DNA of 64,000 bases from positions 2,170,001 to 2,234,000 of the forward strand of contig JAHBUD010000001.1 in NCBI GenBank assembly GCA_019638255.1, written 5' to 3'. Below, piece by piece: positions 1 to 8,059 of this stretch. The notes below the pieces were generated by a model. The model did no database searches, had not been told where the DNA came from, and was given only the letters and a program-made list of their open reading frames with translations. Position numbers and translations under genes: made by a program. Source of the stretch: Cyclobacteriaceae bacterium (GTDB lineage Bacteria; Bacteroidota; Bacteroidia; Cytophagales; Cyclobacteriaceae). The stretch's first letter is position 1. Each line of letters begins with the position of its first letter.

Positions 1-2
1 TG

Positions 3-1670
3 TTGGAGAATACCTATGAACATTGGTTGAAACAGAAAGAGTACAGCCATGTGTTGCGTGGAAATGAAATCAGAGAATACTATCAGTATATTACCAATCA
101 GGTGGCCATACCTGAAAACCGGGGAGAAGATGAACTGCATTTTTATTTTCCGATGTTCACCGAAGGATCATTTTATGTAGTAACAAACACGGAAGTGCCT
201 GCAAATGAATTGCAAATCTTTCGCAGATTCAGCTCGGTTCTTAGTTTAACCTACAGACGATTCAACGATCTTCAAAAAGCCGAAGCACAGGCAAGAGAAG
301 CAGTGAAGCAATCCTCCCTGGACCGCATAAGAGGAGAGATTGCCTCCATGCGAACCACAACCGATCTGGAACGCATTACGCCACTTATCTGGAAAGAACT
401 CACTACACTCAACATTCCATTTATCCGCTGTGGAGTTTTTATTATGGACGATACGTTGCAACAAATCCATACGTTCCTTTCCACACCCGATGGTAAAGCG
501 ATTGCTGCGTTCCACTTGCCCTATGATGCTCCAGGAAGAACACGTGAAATTGTGAGCCATTGGATGAACAATCAAACGTATATCGAGCATTGGGATGAAA
601 CCGCTTTCAGCGAACTGGGCGATTTATTAGTGCAGGAAGGCGCGATGCCTTCCAAAGAAGGTTACATGAAAACAATACCAGGCGGAGGACTTTATCTGCA
701 CTGTCTCCCGTTTTTGCAAGGTATGCTTTATGTCGGAAATGCGGTAAAGCTAACCAATGAAGAAATTCAGTTAATACAATCCGTTGCTGATGCATTCTCC
801 ACTGCTTATGCACGTTTTGAAGATTTTAATAAACTGGAGTCTGCCAAAGTTCAGATAGAAAAAACATTGGTGGATTTGAAACAGACACAGGCGCAATTAG
901 TGCAATCTGAAAAGATGGCAAGTCTTGGAGAACTTACAGCCGGTATCGCCCACGAAATTCAGAACCCGTTGAACTTTGTAAACAATTTCTCGGAAGTGAG
1001 TAATGAATTGATAAAAGAGATACAAGACATAAGACGTAAGTCACAAGACGGTAAGCGTGATGAAGAAGAGAACGAACTTCTTAATGATATTGCAAGTAAT
1101 CTGGTGAAAATACTTCACCACGGAAAACGTGCCGATGCCATCGTAAAAGGAATGCTTCAGCATAGCCGCAGCAGTTCAGGGCAGAAGGAACTCACCGACA
1201 TCAATGCGTTGGCCGATGAATATTTACGATTGGCGTATCACGGCCTTCGTGCCAAAGAAAAATCATTCAATGCGAAGTTTGAAACCCACCTTGACCCTGC
1301 GTTGCCGCAGGTGAATGTTGTGCCACAGGATATCGGCCGTGTGATTTTAAATTTAATCACCAACGCTTTCTATGCCGTAACCGAGCGAAAGAAGCTACAA
1401 TCCGATGGATACGAACCTGTAGTAATCGTCTCGACTAAGAAACTGAATGACAAATTCGAGATCAGTGTGAAAGACAACGGCAACGGCATTCCTGATCACA
1501 TCAAAGAGAAAATCTTTCAGCCGTTTTTTACTACCAAACCAACCGGACAGGGAACGGGGTTAGGGTTAAGTTTGAGTTATGATATTATGAAAGCGCATGG
1601 AGGTGAGTTAAAATTGGAGACAAGAGAAAGAGAAGGAAGTGAGTTTATTGTTCAATTGCCAATGGTCTGA
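3..1670 (+). CDS. Sensor histidine kinase with GAF-like domains (5' end outside window)
   Basis: Partial gene: the frame is open to the window edge and its first visible codon is TTG, so the N-terminus lies upstream. Visible residues 1-90 look like the end of one GAF-like sensor repeat and about 105-275 a second (the stretch around RCGVFIMDD is typical of Bacteroidota GAF-like kinases). A coiled-coil linker leads into HisKA, with phospho-acceptor His317 in GIAHEIQNPLNF, and HATPase_c with an N box (RVILNLITNAFYAV) and a G2 box (GTGLGLSLSYDI). Predicted to be a cytosolic kinase acting on one of the downstream response regulators. The kinase core is nearly the same as in the kinases at 3170 and 4568. 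The loop after the His region carries four 7-bp repeats (1022-1049). The kinase assignment is secure; the ligand is unknown. Confidence 0.93.
   Translation: MENTYEHWLKQKEYSHVLRGNEIREYYQYITNQVAIPENRGEDELHFYFPMFTEGSFYVVTNTEVPANELQIFRRFSSVLSLTYRRFNDLQKAEAQAREAVKQSSLDRIRGEIASMRTTTDLERITPLIWKELTTLNIPFIRCGVFIMDDTLQQIHTFLSTPDGKAIAAFHLPYDAPGRTREIVSHWMNNQTYIEHWDETAFSELGDLLVQEGAMPSKEGYMKTIPGGGLYLHCLPFLQGMLYVGNAVKLTNEEIQLIQSVADAFSTAYARFEDFNKLESAKVQIEKTLVDLKQTQAQLVQSEKMASLGELTAGIAHEIQNPLNFVNNFSEVSNELIKEIQDIRRKSQDGKRDEEENELLNDIASNLVKILHHGKRADAIVKGMLQHSRSSSGQKELTDINALADEYLRLAYHGLRAKEKSFNAKFETHLDPALPQVNVVPQDIGRVILNLITNAFYAVTERKKLQSDGYEPVVIVSTKKLNDKFEISVKDNGNGIPDHIKEKIFQPFFTTKPTGQGTGLGLSLSYDIMKAHGGELKLETREREGSEFIVQLPMV
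1022..1049. repeat. Four 7-bp tandem repeats inside the first histidine kinase gene
   Basis: ACAAGAC, ATAAGAC, GTAAGTC, ACAAGAC in register. Translates to a basic loop (QDIRRKSQDG) between the two HisKA helices, longer than in the two paralogues. Confidence 0.6.
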
Positions 1671-1714
1671 ATCCTCTAAAACCAAGGATTCCAGATTTGT
1701 AATATTTTACAAAA

Positions 1715-1731
1715 ATGGAGTTTGACTCCAT
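1715..1731. promoter_or_regulatory. Perfect inverted repeat ahead of the DUF4143 ATPase
   Basis: ATGGAGT (1715-1721), spacer TTG, ACTCCAT (1725-1731): a perfect 7-bp palindrome, flanked by TTTTAC at 1705-1710, ATTTAC at 1733-1738 and TTTTAC at 1743-1748. It lies 31 bases before the preferred ATG at 1763 and contains an earlier in-frame ATG. The symmetry suggests an operator or a 5' UTR hairpin for the ATPase gene. This is inference from symmetry alone. Confidence 0.5.
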
Positions 1732-1762
1732 AATTTACTATTTTTACAGAAATGGACTTGCT

Positions 1763-2917
1763 ATGATTGCCCGACAGATTCTTCCGGAAGCGAAACATGC
1801 CCTTACCCAATTCAGAGCGTTGTGTATTACAGGGCCCCGGCAAAGCGGAAAGACAACCCTCAGTAAACTGCTCGCTAAAGATAAACCGTATGTAAATTTC
1901 GAAAACCCTTCCTTGCAATATGAAGCCGAGTTGGATCCACACTCATTTTTGAAACAATTTAAGGACGGAGCCATCCTCGATGAAGTTCAGCGTGTACCAG
2001 TTATTTTCCGCTACCTTCAAGGAATTCTAGATCAGAACAGAGCGCGAGGTCAGTATATTCTTACAGGCTCCAATAATTTTTTATTGCAAGAGCAGGTTTC
2101 ACAATCACTTGCAGGTCGGGCAGGATATTTATCGCTGCTTCCGTTAAGTTATGCGGAACTGGTAAACGCAAAGTTAGCTGAACCGGAAATTGCCAGGCAT
2201 ATCCTGACGGGTGGATATCCTGAAATCTGGAATGAAAACCTTTTCGCGGACATCTGGCTTAAAAGTTATGTGCAAACCTATGTACAACGCGATGTGAGAT
2301 TACTTCGTAATATCACAAATCTTGCGCTGTTTACCCGATTCATTCATTTATGCGCCAACCATGCCGGGCAGATTCTCAACCGTGATGAATTATCCAGACA
2401 AACGGGAGTGGATACCAAAACGATTCTGGCTTGGCTTGGATTACTGGAAAGCAGTTACATTATTTTTTTACTGCAACCATGGTATAACAATTTAAATAAG
2501 CGAATTGTAAAAAGCCCCAAACTCTACTTTTATGATACGGGTTTGCTATGTCATTTACTGCAAATAAAAAGTCAGACTGCTTTGAAGAAGTATCGGCATT
2601 ATGGTTTCCTCTTTGAAAACTGGATAATCAGTGAGTTAAAAAAGAATAGGTTCAATGATGGTCAACCTGAAAACCTCTATTATTTCAGGGATAACGTAGG
2701 CAATGAAGTAGATCTGATAACCGAAAAAAATGGAGAACCCTTTGCCATTGAAATAAAAGCATCACTGAATGTGAATACAGCTATGCTGCACGGATTGAAT
2801 TTCTGGCTGAAATATCAACCAGCAGGTCATTGTGTATTACTGTATGCCGGAAAGAAAAATGAGGTGGTGAATGACCGAATGGGAATTGTGCCCTGGAATG
2901 AAGTGGCAAACCTTTAA
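1763..2917 (+). CDS. AAA_14/DUF4143 family ATPase
   Basis: 384-residue P-loop ATPase of the orphan AAA + DUF4143 family. Walker A GPRQSGKTT has Lys30, Walker B is AILDEVQRVP (Asp73/Glu74), and a sensor-like LTGSNN follows. The C-terminal DUF4143 region ends in GNEVDLI...AIEIKAS, which resembles a PD-(D/E)XK nuclease-type core. The ATG at 1763 is chosen because family members begin with MI.R just before the P-loop, and the earlier ATG at 1715 lies inside a palindrome. The gene sits between a complete histidine kinase and a broken kinase tail, as if it had been inserted there. The cellular role of this family is not established; toxin, defence or mobile cargo are all possible. Confidence 0.88.
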   Translation: MIARQILPEAKHALTQFRALCITGPRQSGKTTLSKLLAKDKPYVNFENPSLQYEAELDPHSFLKQFKDGAILDEVQRVPVIFRYLQGILDQNRARGQYILTGSNNFLLQEQVSQSLAGRAGYLSLLPLSYAELVNAKLAEPEIARHILTGGYPEIWNENLFADIWLKSYVQTYVQRDVRLLRNITNLALFTRFIHLCANHAGQILNRDELSRQTGVDTKTILAWLGLLESSYIIFLLQPWYNNLNKRIVKSPKLYFYDTGLLCHLLQIKSQTALKKYRHYGFLFENWIISELKKNRFNDGQPENLYYFRDNVGNEVDLITEKNGEPFAIEIKASLNVNTAMLHGLNFWLKYQPAGHCVLLYAGKKNEVVNDRMGIVPWNEVANL

Positions 2918-2944
2918 ATATGAAAATGGAATCATGGAATACAT

Positions 2945-3119
2945 TGTTCAGACGATTTATGATATTGTAAAGCGCATGGCGGGGAGTTGGGACTTGAAAC
3001 ACAAAGGCTTGGGATTGAGCTTAAGTTATGATATTGTCAAGGCGCATGGTGGAATTTTGAGCATAAAAAGTAAAGAGGGAGAAGGAGCGGAGTTTATTGT
3101 TCAACTTTCTATTACTTGA
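2945..3119 (+). pseudogene. Remnant of a histidine kinase C-terminus
   Basis: Decayed tail of a HATPase_c domain. From about 3003 the frame reads GLGLSLSYDIVKAHGG and then a sequence ending EFIVQL, matching the last 40 residues of the kinase ending at 1670 but lacking everything upstream (no HisKA, N box or G1 box). Just before it, 2958-3000 is a second, frameshifted copy of the same segment (TATGATATTGTAAAGCGCATGG, repeated as a variant at 3027-3050). The open frame of 82 codons from 2871 overlaps the end of the ATPase gene and has no plausible start of its own. Best read as debris from unequal recombination among the neighbouring kinase genes or from insertion of the ATPase gene. Confidence 0.75.
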
Positions 3120-3169
3120 GGTTTTGTTAATTTTTGATATTCTCTTATGTATAAACTTAATCAGACATT

Positions 3170-4561
3170 ATGAATTTATTAAAGGCTATTATTGACATTG
3201 GTACAAGTAAACAGCATAACTTTGAAGTAAAAAGGCACATGCGTTTTGCGAATGCAAGTGCTCTGATTATTTGCTTTTTTATCATTCAAAATATTGCCCT
3301 TGCTGTTTATTATCAGTTGGTTTTCATTACTCTTATCCAAGTGGTCCATTTTATTTTCATTGCTTCTGTTCTTTATTTCAATAACAAAGGCAAAACCATT
3401 TTAGCAAGTGCTTGGTTTATAGGTACTGCAATTGTTTTTGTTACCATTTATGCTATCCTCTTTACTCCGGAAAGATTCAATTTTGTGTTTTTGGGGATGA
3501 TCATTTATATGACTTTCTTTATTTTCTCTCCTTCGGAAAAAAAATATATCATCACTTTTGTAACAATTACCGTGCTATGTTATGCGTGTGTTTTTGTAGT
3601 TACAAGTATGCGGGAATCACCTCTGGTTATGATTCCCGAAGGTTTTTTAAACGCACAAAGGTGGAATACGGTAGTGGGGATTCCTATGCTGAGTGTTGCC
3701 CTTGGGGCCTACGCATATTTTACAATTAAAAAGGCAGAAGAAGAAGCAATCAGAGAAAGGGAAGATCTTAAGGTTGCCCAGTCCCAACTCATCCAATCCG
3801 AAAAAATGGCAAGTCTAGGCGAACTTACCGCAGGCATTGCTCATGAAATTCAAAATCCGCTGAACTTCGTCAATAATTTTTCAGACGTTAATGTAGAGTT
3901 ACTGGCTGAGATGAAGGATGAGTTGAGTAAGGGAAATATTAATGAAGTCAAAGCGCTATCCGATGATGCGATCGAGAATCAGCAAAAAATTCTGCATCAT
4001 GGAAAAAGAGCCGATGCTATTGTAAAAGGTATGCTGCAACATAGTCGCAGCAGCAGCGGAGTAAAAGAACTAACCGATATCAATGTGTTGGTGGATGAAT
4101 ATTTGCGATTGGCATACCATGGGTTGCGCGCTAAAGACAAATCGTTCAATGTTAAGATTGAAACGGATTTCGATTCATCAATTCCAAAACTCAATGTTGT
4201 TCCCCAGGATATTGGCCGGGTAGTTTTGAATCTGATCAATAACGCCTTCTATGCAGTAAGTGAAAAGTTGAAAGTAGAAAGTCAAAAGTCAGGTTCGGTC
4301 TTTGAACCAACAGTTATGGTTTCAACCAGGAACTTAGGACACAAAATTGAAATCAGTGTAAAAGACAATGGTCCCGGCATTCCCGATTCCATCAAAGTGA
4401 AAATCTTTCAACCGTTTTTTACCACCAAGCCAACCGGGCATGGAACTGGGTTAGGGTTGAGTTTAAGTTATGATATTATTAAAGCCCTTGGTGGTGAAAT
4501 ACGAGTAGAAAGCAAGGAAGGTGAAGGAAGTGAATTTAGTATTCAATTACGAACCAATTAA
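3170..4561 (+). CDS. Membrane sensor histidine kinase, six predicted helices
   Basis: 463 residues. The N-terminal 190 residues hold about six hydrophobic segments (near 26-48, 50-70, 78-99, 104-121, 126-144, 168-187) with almost no extracytoplasmic loops, so the sensor is membrane-embedded. A short coiled coil then leads to HisKA (His225 in GIAHEIQNPLNF) and HATPase_c (GRVVLNLINNAFYAV; GHGTGLGLSLSYDI). First gene of a tight operon: the next kinase starts seven bases after its stop. The loop after the N box is longer than in its paralogues, and the extra DNA is a 7-bp tandem repeat (4260-4287). The function as autokinase is secure; the signal is unknown. Confidence 0.93.
   Translation: MNLLKAIIDIGTSKQHNFEVKRHMRFANASALIICFFIIQNIALAVYYQLVFITLIQVVHFIFIASVLYFNNKGKTILASAWFIGTAIVFVTIYAILFTPERFNFVFLGMIIYMTFFIFSPSEKKYIITFVTITVLCYACVFVVTSMRESPLVMIPEGFLNAQRWNTVVGIPMLSVALGAYAYFTIKKAEEEAIREREDLKVAQSQLIQSEKMASLGELTAGIAHEIQNPLNFVNNFSDVNVELLAEMKDELSKGNINEVKALSDDAIENQQKILHHGKRADAIVKGMLQHSRSSSGVKELTDINVLVDEYLRLAYHGLRAKDKSFNVKIETDFDSSIPKLNVVPQDIGRVVLNLINNAFYAVSEKLKVESQKSGSVFEPTVMVSTRNLGHKIEISVKDNGPGIPDSIKVKIFQPFFTTKPTGHGTGLGLSLSYDIIKALGGEIRVESKEGEGSEFSIQLRTN
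4260..4287. repeat. Four 7-bp tandem repeats inside the second histidine kinase gene
   Basis: GTGAAAA, GTTGAAA, GTAGAAA, GTCAAAA in register, with a fifth degenerate unit. It encodes the loop KLKVESQKSG after the N box, which is longer than in the paralogues. Confidence 0.7.
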
Positions 4562-4567
4562 AAAGGC

Positions 4568-6601
4568 ATGAAAATATTTTTTAACCTAATTCCATTTTTC
4601 TTGCTACCGCTATTTTCAGTAGGGCAACAGGGAGATCCATATTTGCGTGATTTGCACAAATCTCTTTCCGATGCAACAAGCGATACTAGCCGAATGGATG
4701 TATTTAGTAATCTTGGAACATACTACTATTTCAGCTTTGATGATCGCGATAGTTCAAACCTTTACCTTGAAAAAGCTTTGTCTATTGCTGTGCGATTAAA
4801 TCTAAAGTTTGACGAAGCCAATATCTTGATCAAGAAGGGTGTTATCTTGATGCAACAGGAAAACTTTTCAAAGTCACTGGAATTCTACTTAAAGGCATTA
4901 CACCTTGCCAAGGACCCTGCTATTGAAAAAACGATCCGGCATTTGTCGCAGGACCAAACCCCAATGCACGCGCGAATGCTTCTTTTAAGTCAAACCTACG
5001 ACTTAATCGGATTGCTGAATGCATATACCGGAAACTGGACTGTTAACACTAAAAACCAATTAAAAAATTATAGAGAAGCCGAAAGATATGCAAAAGCAGC
5101 TGGAGATAGAGGGCAGCTTGCGTATGTGAATTTTCACATGGGTATTGCTTATATGAATGAAGGAAAATTAGATTCTGCTGTTATGTTAATGAAACTGGCT
5201 CTATCCACATTTTCAGATTTAAATGATCAATCGGGTTCAGGTCGTACCATGAAATTCCTGGGCGATACCTATGAGAAAATGGGGAATTTCGATTTGGCCG
5301 CGAGTACACTATTGAAATCGATAGCTTATTTAAAAGAGACGAATGATCATCTTCACCTGGGCCTGGGATATATTTCATTAAGTCGAGTATATACAGATCA
5401 AAAGAAAAGTGACTCCGCGTTGTATTTTGCTAAAGAAAGCCTGAAAATATTTGAAAAGCTCAAATACCCGGCCTGGAAAAGAGATGCCTATAATCTGCTT
5501 ACTTCCTGCTATGATCAACTGGGTAGAAGCGATAGTGCTATCATGTATTTAAAATTGGCTAAATCATTAACTGATAGTCTGAGTATAGAAGATCGCAAAA
5601 ATCTTCTTGCATTTCAGGATGTTTTTGTAGAAGAGCAGGTTAAGTCGGAAAAACTGGAAAAAGAAAAAATCCAAACAAAGAATAGAATCAGAACATATAG
5701 TATGATTGCAGGACTTGTTATTCTTTCTCTAATAGGTCTTATTCTGTATCGAAACAACAAAAAGGAGAGGAAAGCTAAAATAGTTTTGGAAAAAACGTTT
5801 AATAAACTAAAATCTACTCAATCCCAACTCATCCAATCTGAAAAAATGGCTTCGCTGGGTGAACTCACGGCAGGCATCGCCCATGAAATACAAAACCCGT
5901 TGAACTTCGTGAATAATTTTTCGGAAGTGAATAAAGAGCTACTGACAGAGATGGATGAAGCGATTAAGAAAGGTGACTTTGATGAAGTTCGCTCACTGGC
6001 AAAAGATATCATCGATAACCAAGAAAAAATCAATCACCACGGCAAACGTGCCGACAGCATTGTAAAGAGTATGTTGCAGCACAGTCGCACCAGCTCTGGC
6101 AAAAAGGAACTAACGGATATCAATGCCTTATGCGATGAGTATTTACGCCTGGCATATCACGGATTACGGGCCAAGGATAAATCATTCAATGCGAAGTTTG
6201 AGTTGCAGGCGGATCCGGACCTGCCCAGGATAAATGTCGTTCCGCAGGATATTGGCCGGGTCATTCTGAATCTGATCAATAATGCATTTTATGCAGTAAG
6301 CGAAAGACAAAAATCGGGCGTTTTAAAATTTGAACCCACCGTTGTTGTAAGCACAAGGAATATGGGGCATGGTATCCAAATCCGGGTGCGGGATAACGGA
6401 TACGGTATTCCTGAAGCAATTACAGATAAAATCTTTCAGCCATTTTTTACCACCAAGCCCACCGGACAGGGAACCGGGCTGGGGTTAAGCATGAGTTATG
6501 AAATTATTACAAGAACACATATGGGCGAACTTAAAGTGGAATCCAAAGAGGGGGAAGGCACCGAATTTATCATTAACTTACCTGATACAATTTCAATATG
6601 A
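4568..6601 (+). CDS. TPR sensor histidine kinase
   Basis: 677 residues. A cleavable-looking signal peptide (LIPFFLLPLFSVGQQ) is followed by TPR-like helical repeats to about residue 350, a coiled coil, one membrane helix (about 376-396, MIAGLVILSLIGLILY) and a cytoplasmic HisKA/HATPase_c core with His439 in GIAHEIQNPLNF and G2 box GTGLGLSMSYEI. This is the common Bacteroidota layout with a periplasmic TPR sensor. The last four bases overlap the ATG of the response regulator at 6598 (ATGA), so translation is coupled and that regulator is the likely partner. The TPR ligand is unknown. Confidence 0.94.
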   Translation: MKIFFNLIPFFLLPLFSVGQQGDPYLRDLHKSLSDATSDTSRMDVFSNLGTYYYFSFDDRDSSNLYLEKALSIAVRLNLKFDEANILIKKGVILMQQENFSKSLEFYLKALHLAKDPAIEKTIRHLSQDQTPMHARMLLLSQTYDLIGLLNAYTGNWTVNTKNQLKNYREAERYAKAAGDRGQLAYVNFHMGIAYMNEGKLDSAVMLMKLALSTFSDLNDQSGSGRTMKFLGDTYEKMGNFDLAASTLLKSIAYLKETNDHLHLGLGYISLSRVYTDQKKSDSALYFAKESLKIFEKLKYPAWKRDAYNLLTSCYDQLGRSDSAIMYLKLAKSLTDSLSIEDRKNLLAFQDVFVEEQVKSEKLEKEKIQTKNRIRTYSMIAGLVILSLIGLILYRNNKKERKAKIVLEKTFNKLKSTQSQLIQSEKMASLGELTAGIAHEIQNPLNFVNNFSEVNKELLTEMDEAIKKGDFDEVRSLAKDIIDNQEKINHHGKRADSIVKSMLQHSRTSSGKKELTDINALCDEYLRLAYHGLRAKDKSFNAKFELQADPDLPRINVVPQDIGRVILNLINNAFYAVSERQKSGVLKFEPTVVVSTRNMGHGIQIRVRDNGYGIPEAITDKIFQPFFTTKPTGQGTGLGLSMSYEIITRTHMGELKVESKEGEGTEFIINLPDTISI

Positions 6602-6975
6602 AGATTTTAGTCGTTGACGATGAGCAAGACATGCAAACGTTGTTTGAACAACGCTTCCGCAAAGAGATCCGTGACGGAAAGGTTGAATTCGTATTTGCCT
6701 TTTCAGGTGAAGATGCCTTGAAAAAGCTTGAACTTTGGGAGCATGAGGCCATTTTGATACTTTCCGACATCAACATGCCGGGAATGAGCGGGCTTCAGCT
6801 GCTGGAGAAGGTAAAACGGAAATATGTTAAACCACCTCCCGTGGTAATGATGATTACTGCCTATGGCGACTCGGAGAATCATAAAGTTGCCAAAGAACTG
6901 GGTGCAGATGATTTTTTAACCAAACCGGTTGACTTTGCTATGTTGAAGGAAAAACTAAACCTTACCATCGGATGA
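6598..6975 (+). CDS. Single-domain response regulator
   Basis: 125-residue stand-alone receiver domain. Acidic pocket VVDDEQ near the N-terminus, phospho-acceptor Asp57 in LSDINMPGMSG, the conserved Thr in MITAYGD, and Lys109 in FLTKPVDF. No output domain, so it probably works by protein contact or as a phosphate relay or sink within the array. It overlaps the kinase upstream (ATGA at 6598) and the regulator-cyclase downstream (ATGA at 6972), which suggests one coupled transcript and a shared phosphorylation circuit. A CheY-like single-domain role is the simplest reading. Confidence 0.95.
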   Translation: MKILVVDDEQDMQTLFEQRFRKEIRDGKVEFVFAFSGEDALKKLELWEHEAILILSDINMPGMSGLQLLEKVKRKYVKPPPVVMMITAYGDSENHKVAKELGADDFLTKPVDFAMLKEKLNLTIG

Positions 6976-8012
6976 CGAAATTTCTGGTAGCTGATGATGA
7001 GCCGGATCTGGAATCGCTGATAAGGCAAAAATTCCGTCAGAAAATACGAGAACGGCAGTATGAATTTGTGTTCGCAGTAAACGGTGTGGATGCCCTGAAT
7101 AAACTGCAGGCCCATCCGGACATCGCCATTGTGCTCAGCGATATCAATATGCCGGAGATGGATGGCCTGCGCCTGCTCACCAAACTCAATGAAGTTTCGC
7201 CCCTGATCAAAACCGTAATGGTTTCAGCTTACGGGGATATGGATAATATCCGCACAGCCATGAACCACGGAGCCTTCGATTTTATAACCAAACCGGTCAA
7301 CTTTGATGACTTGGAAGTTACCATGGAAAAAACCATCCGACACGTAACACAAATCCGCGAAACCCTGAAAGCTGTAAAAGAAAACAACATCCTGAAAATG
7401 TATGTGGATGAAACGGTACTCAACTTTATGGGCAGTCGTGAGTATGAAGCGGCTCTGACGGCCAATGAAACCATTGAAGCCACCGTAGCCTTTATCGATA
7501 TCTGCGGTTTTACGTCCATTAGTGAAAAAGAAAAGCCTGATACGGTGGTGAAGATATTGAATGACTATTTTGACATCATTGTAAAGGAAATTATCGCACA
7601 GGGTGGTTATATCGACAAGTTTATCGGGGATGCCATTATGGCCGTGTTTCGCGGTGAATATCACCTGGACAGAACACTGGATGCCTGCCTGGCTGTACGG
7701 AATAAAATTGCATCCTTACCCGAGATAAGTGCATCGGTAAGATATGTACCACAAGTAGCTATTGGTATCAACAGCGGAGAGATGATTTCCGGAAACATCG
7801 GTTCAGCATCTTTAAAACGATTGGATTATACCGTAATTGGCGACACCGTGAACACCGCGCAGCGCTTGCAAACAGTAGCCACACCCGGCCAGATCATTAT
7901 CAGTGAGCAATCGTATATGAAAGTTAAAGAGTCGTTCAATTGCACCCGGGTAGGTGAGGTTAGCTTGAAAAACAAAGCTAACCCGGTAGTGATCTATGAT
8001 GTGAGGGATTGA
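6972..8012 (+). CDS. Response regulator fused to class III adenylate cyclase
   Basis: 346 residues. Receiver domain 1-120 with phospho-acceptor Asp57 (VLSDINMPEMDG) and Lys107 (FITKPVNF), a helical linker, then a class III cyclase domain about 165-346. Expected catalytic residues are visible: metal-binding Asp176 (FIDICGFTSI) and Asp220 (FIGDAIMAVF), base-contact Lys216 and Asp285 (RLDYTVIGDTVN), and transition-state Asn294 and Arg298. Lys/Asp at the base site favours ATP, so cAMP is the expected product. It ends the kinase/regulator operon and would turn phosphorelay input into a cyclic nucleotide. It starts in a four-base overlap with the preceding regulator. No CRP-like receiver of the signal is in the window. 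Confidence 0.95.
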   Translation: MTKFLVADDEPDLESLIRQKFRQKIRERQYEFVFAVNGVDALNKLQAHPDIAIVLSDINMPEMDGLRLLTKLNEVSPLIKTVMVSAYGDMDNIRTAMNHGAFDFITKPVNFDDLEVTMEKTIRHVTQIRETLKAVKENNILKMYVDETVLNFMGSREYEAALTANETIEATVAFIDICGFTSISEKEKPDTVVKILNDYFDIIVKEIIAQGGYIDKFIGDAIMAVFRGEYHLDRTLDACLAVRNKIASLPEISASVRYVPQVAIGINSGEMISGNIGSASLKRLDYTVIGDTVNTAQRLQTVATPGQIIISEQSYMKVKESFNCTRVGEVSLKNKANPVVIYDVRD

Positions 8013-8039
8013 GGGCACTACTATAGGCTGTTTTAGAAT

Positions 8040-8047
8040 TAATTTTG
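8040..8047 (+). promoter_or_regulatory. -7 promoter element for the sulfatase gene
   Basis: TAATTTTG matches the Bacteroidota -7 consensus TAnnTTTG exactly and lies 12 bases before the ATG at 8060, which would leave a very short leader. It also contains the TTG that an open-frame search would take as the start. No convincing -33 TTG was found at the usual distance. Confidence 0.5.
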
Positions 8048-8059
8048 AAGCTATCCCTT

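Noticed and set aside
2871..3119. An 82-residue functional kinase-like protein
   Set aside because: It overlaps the ATPase gene, has no start signal and contains only the last part of HATPase_c; treated as a remnant.
1671..3169. DUF4143 ATPase segment as an insertion sequence
   Set aside because: No transposase and no terminal inverted repeats or target duplications were seen; the only palindrome is internal and near the start codon.
7224..7664. 146-codon minus-strand frame opposite the receiver-cyclase gene
   Set aside because: Antisense to conserved cyclase motifs, no domain of its own.
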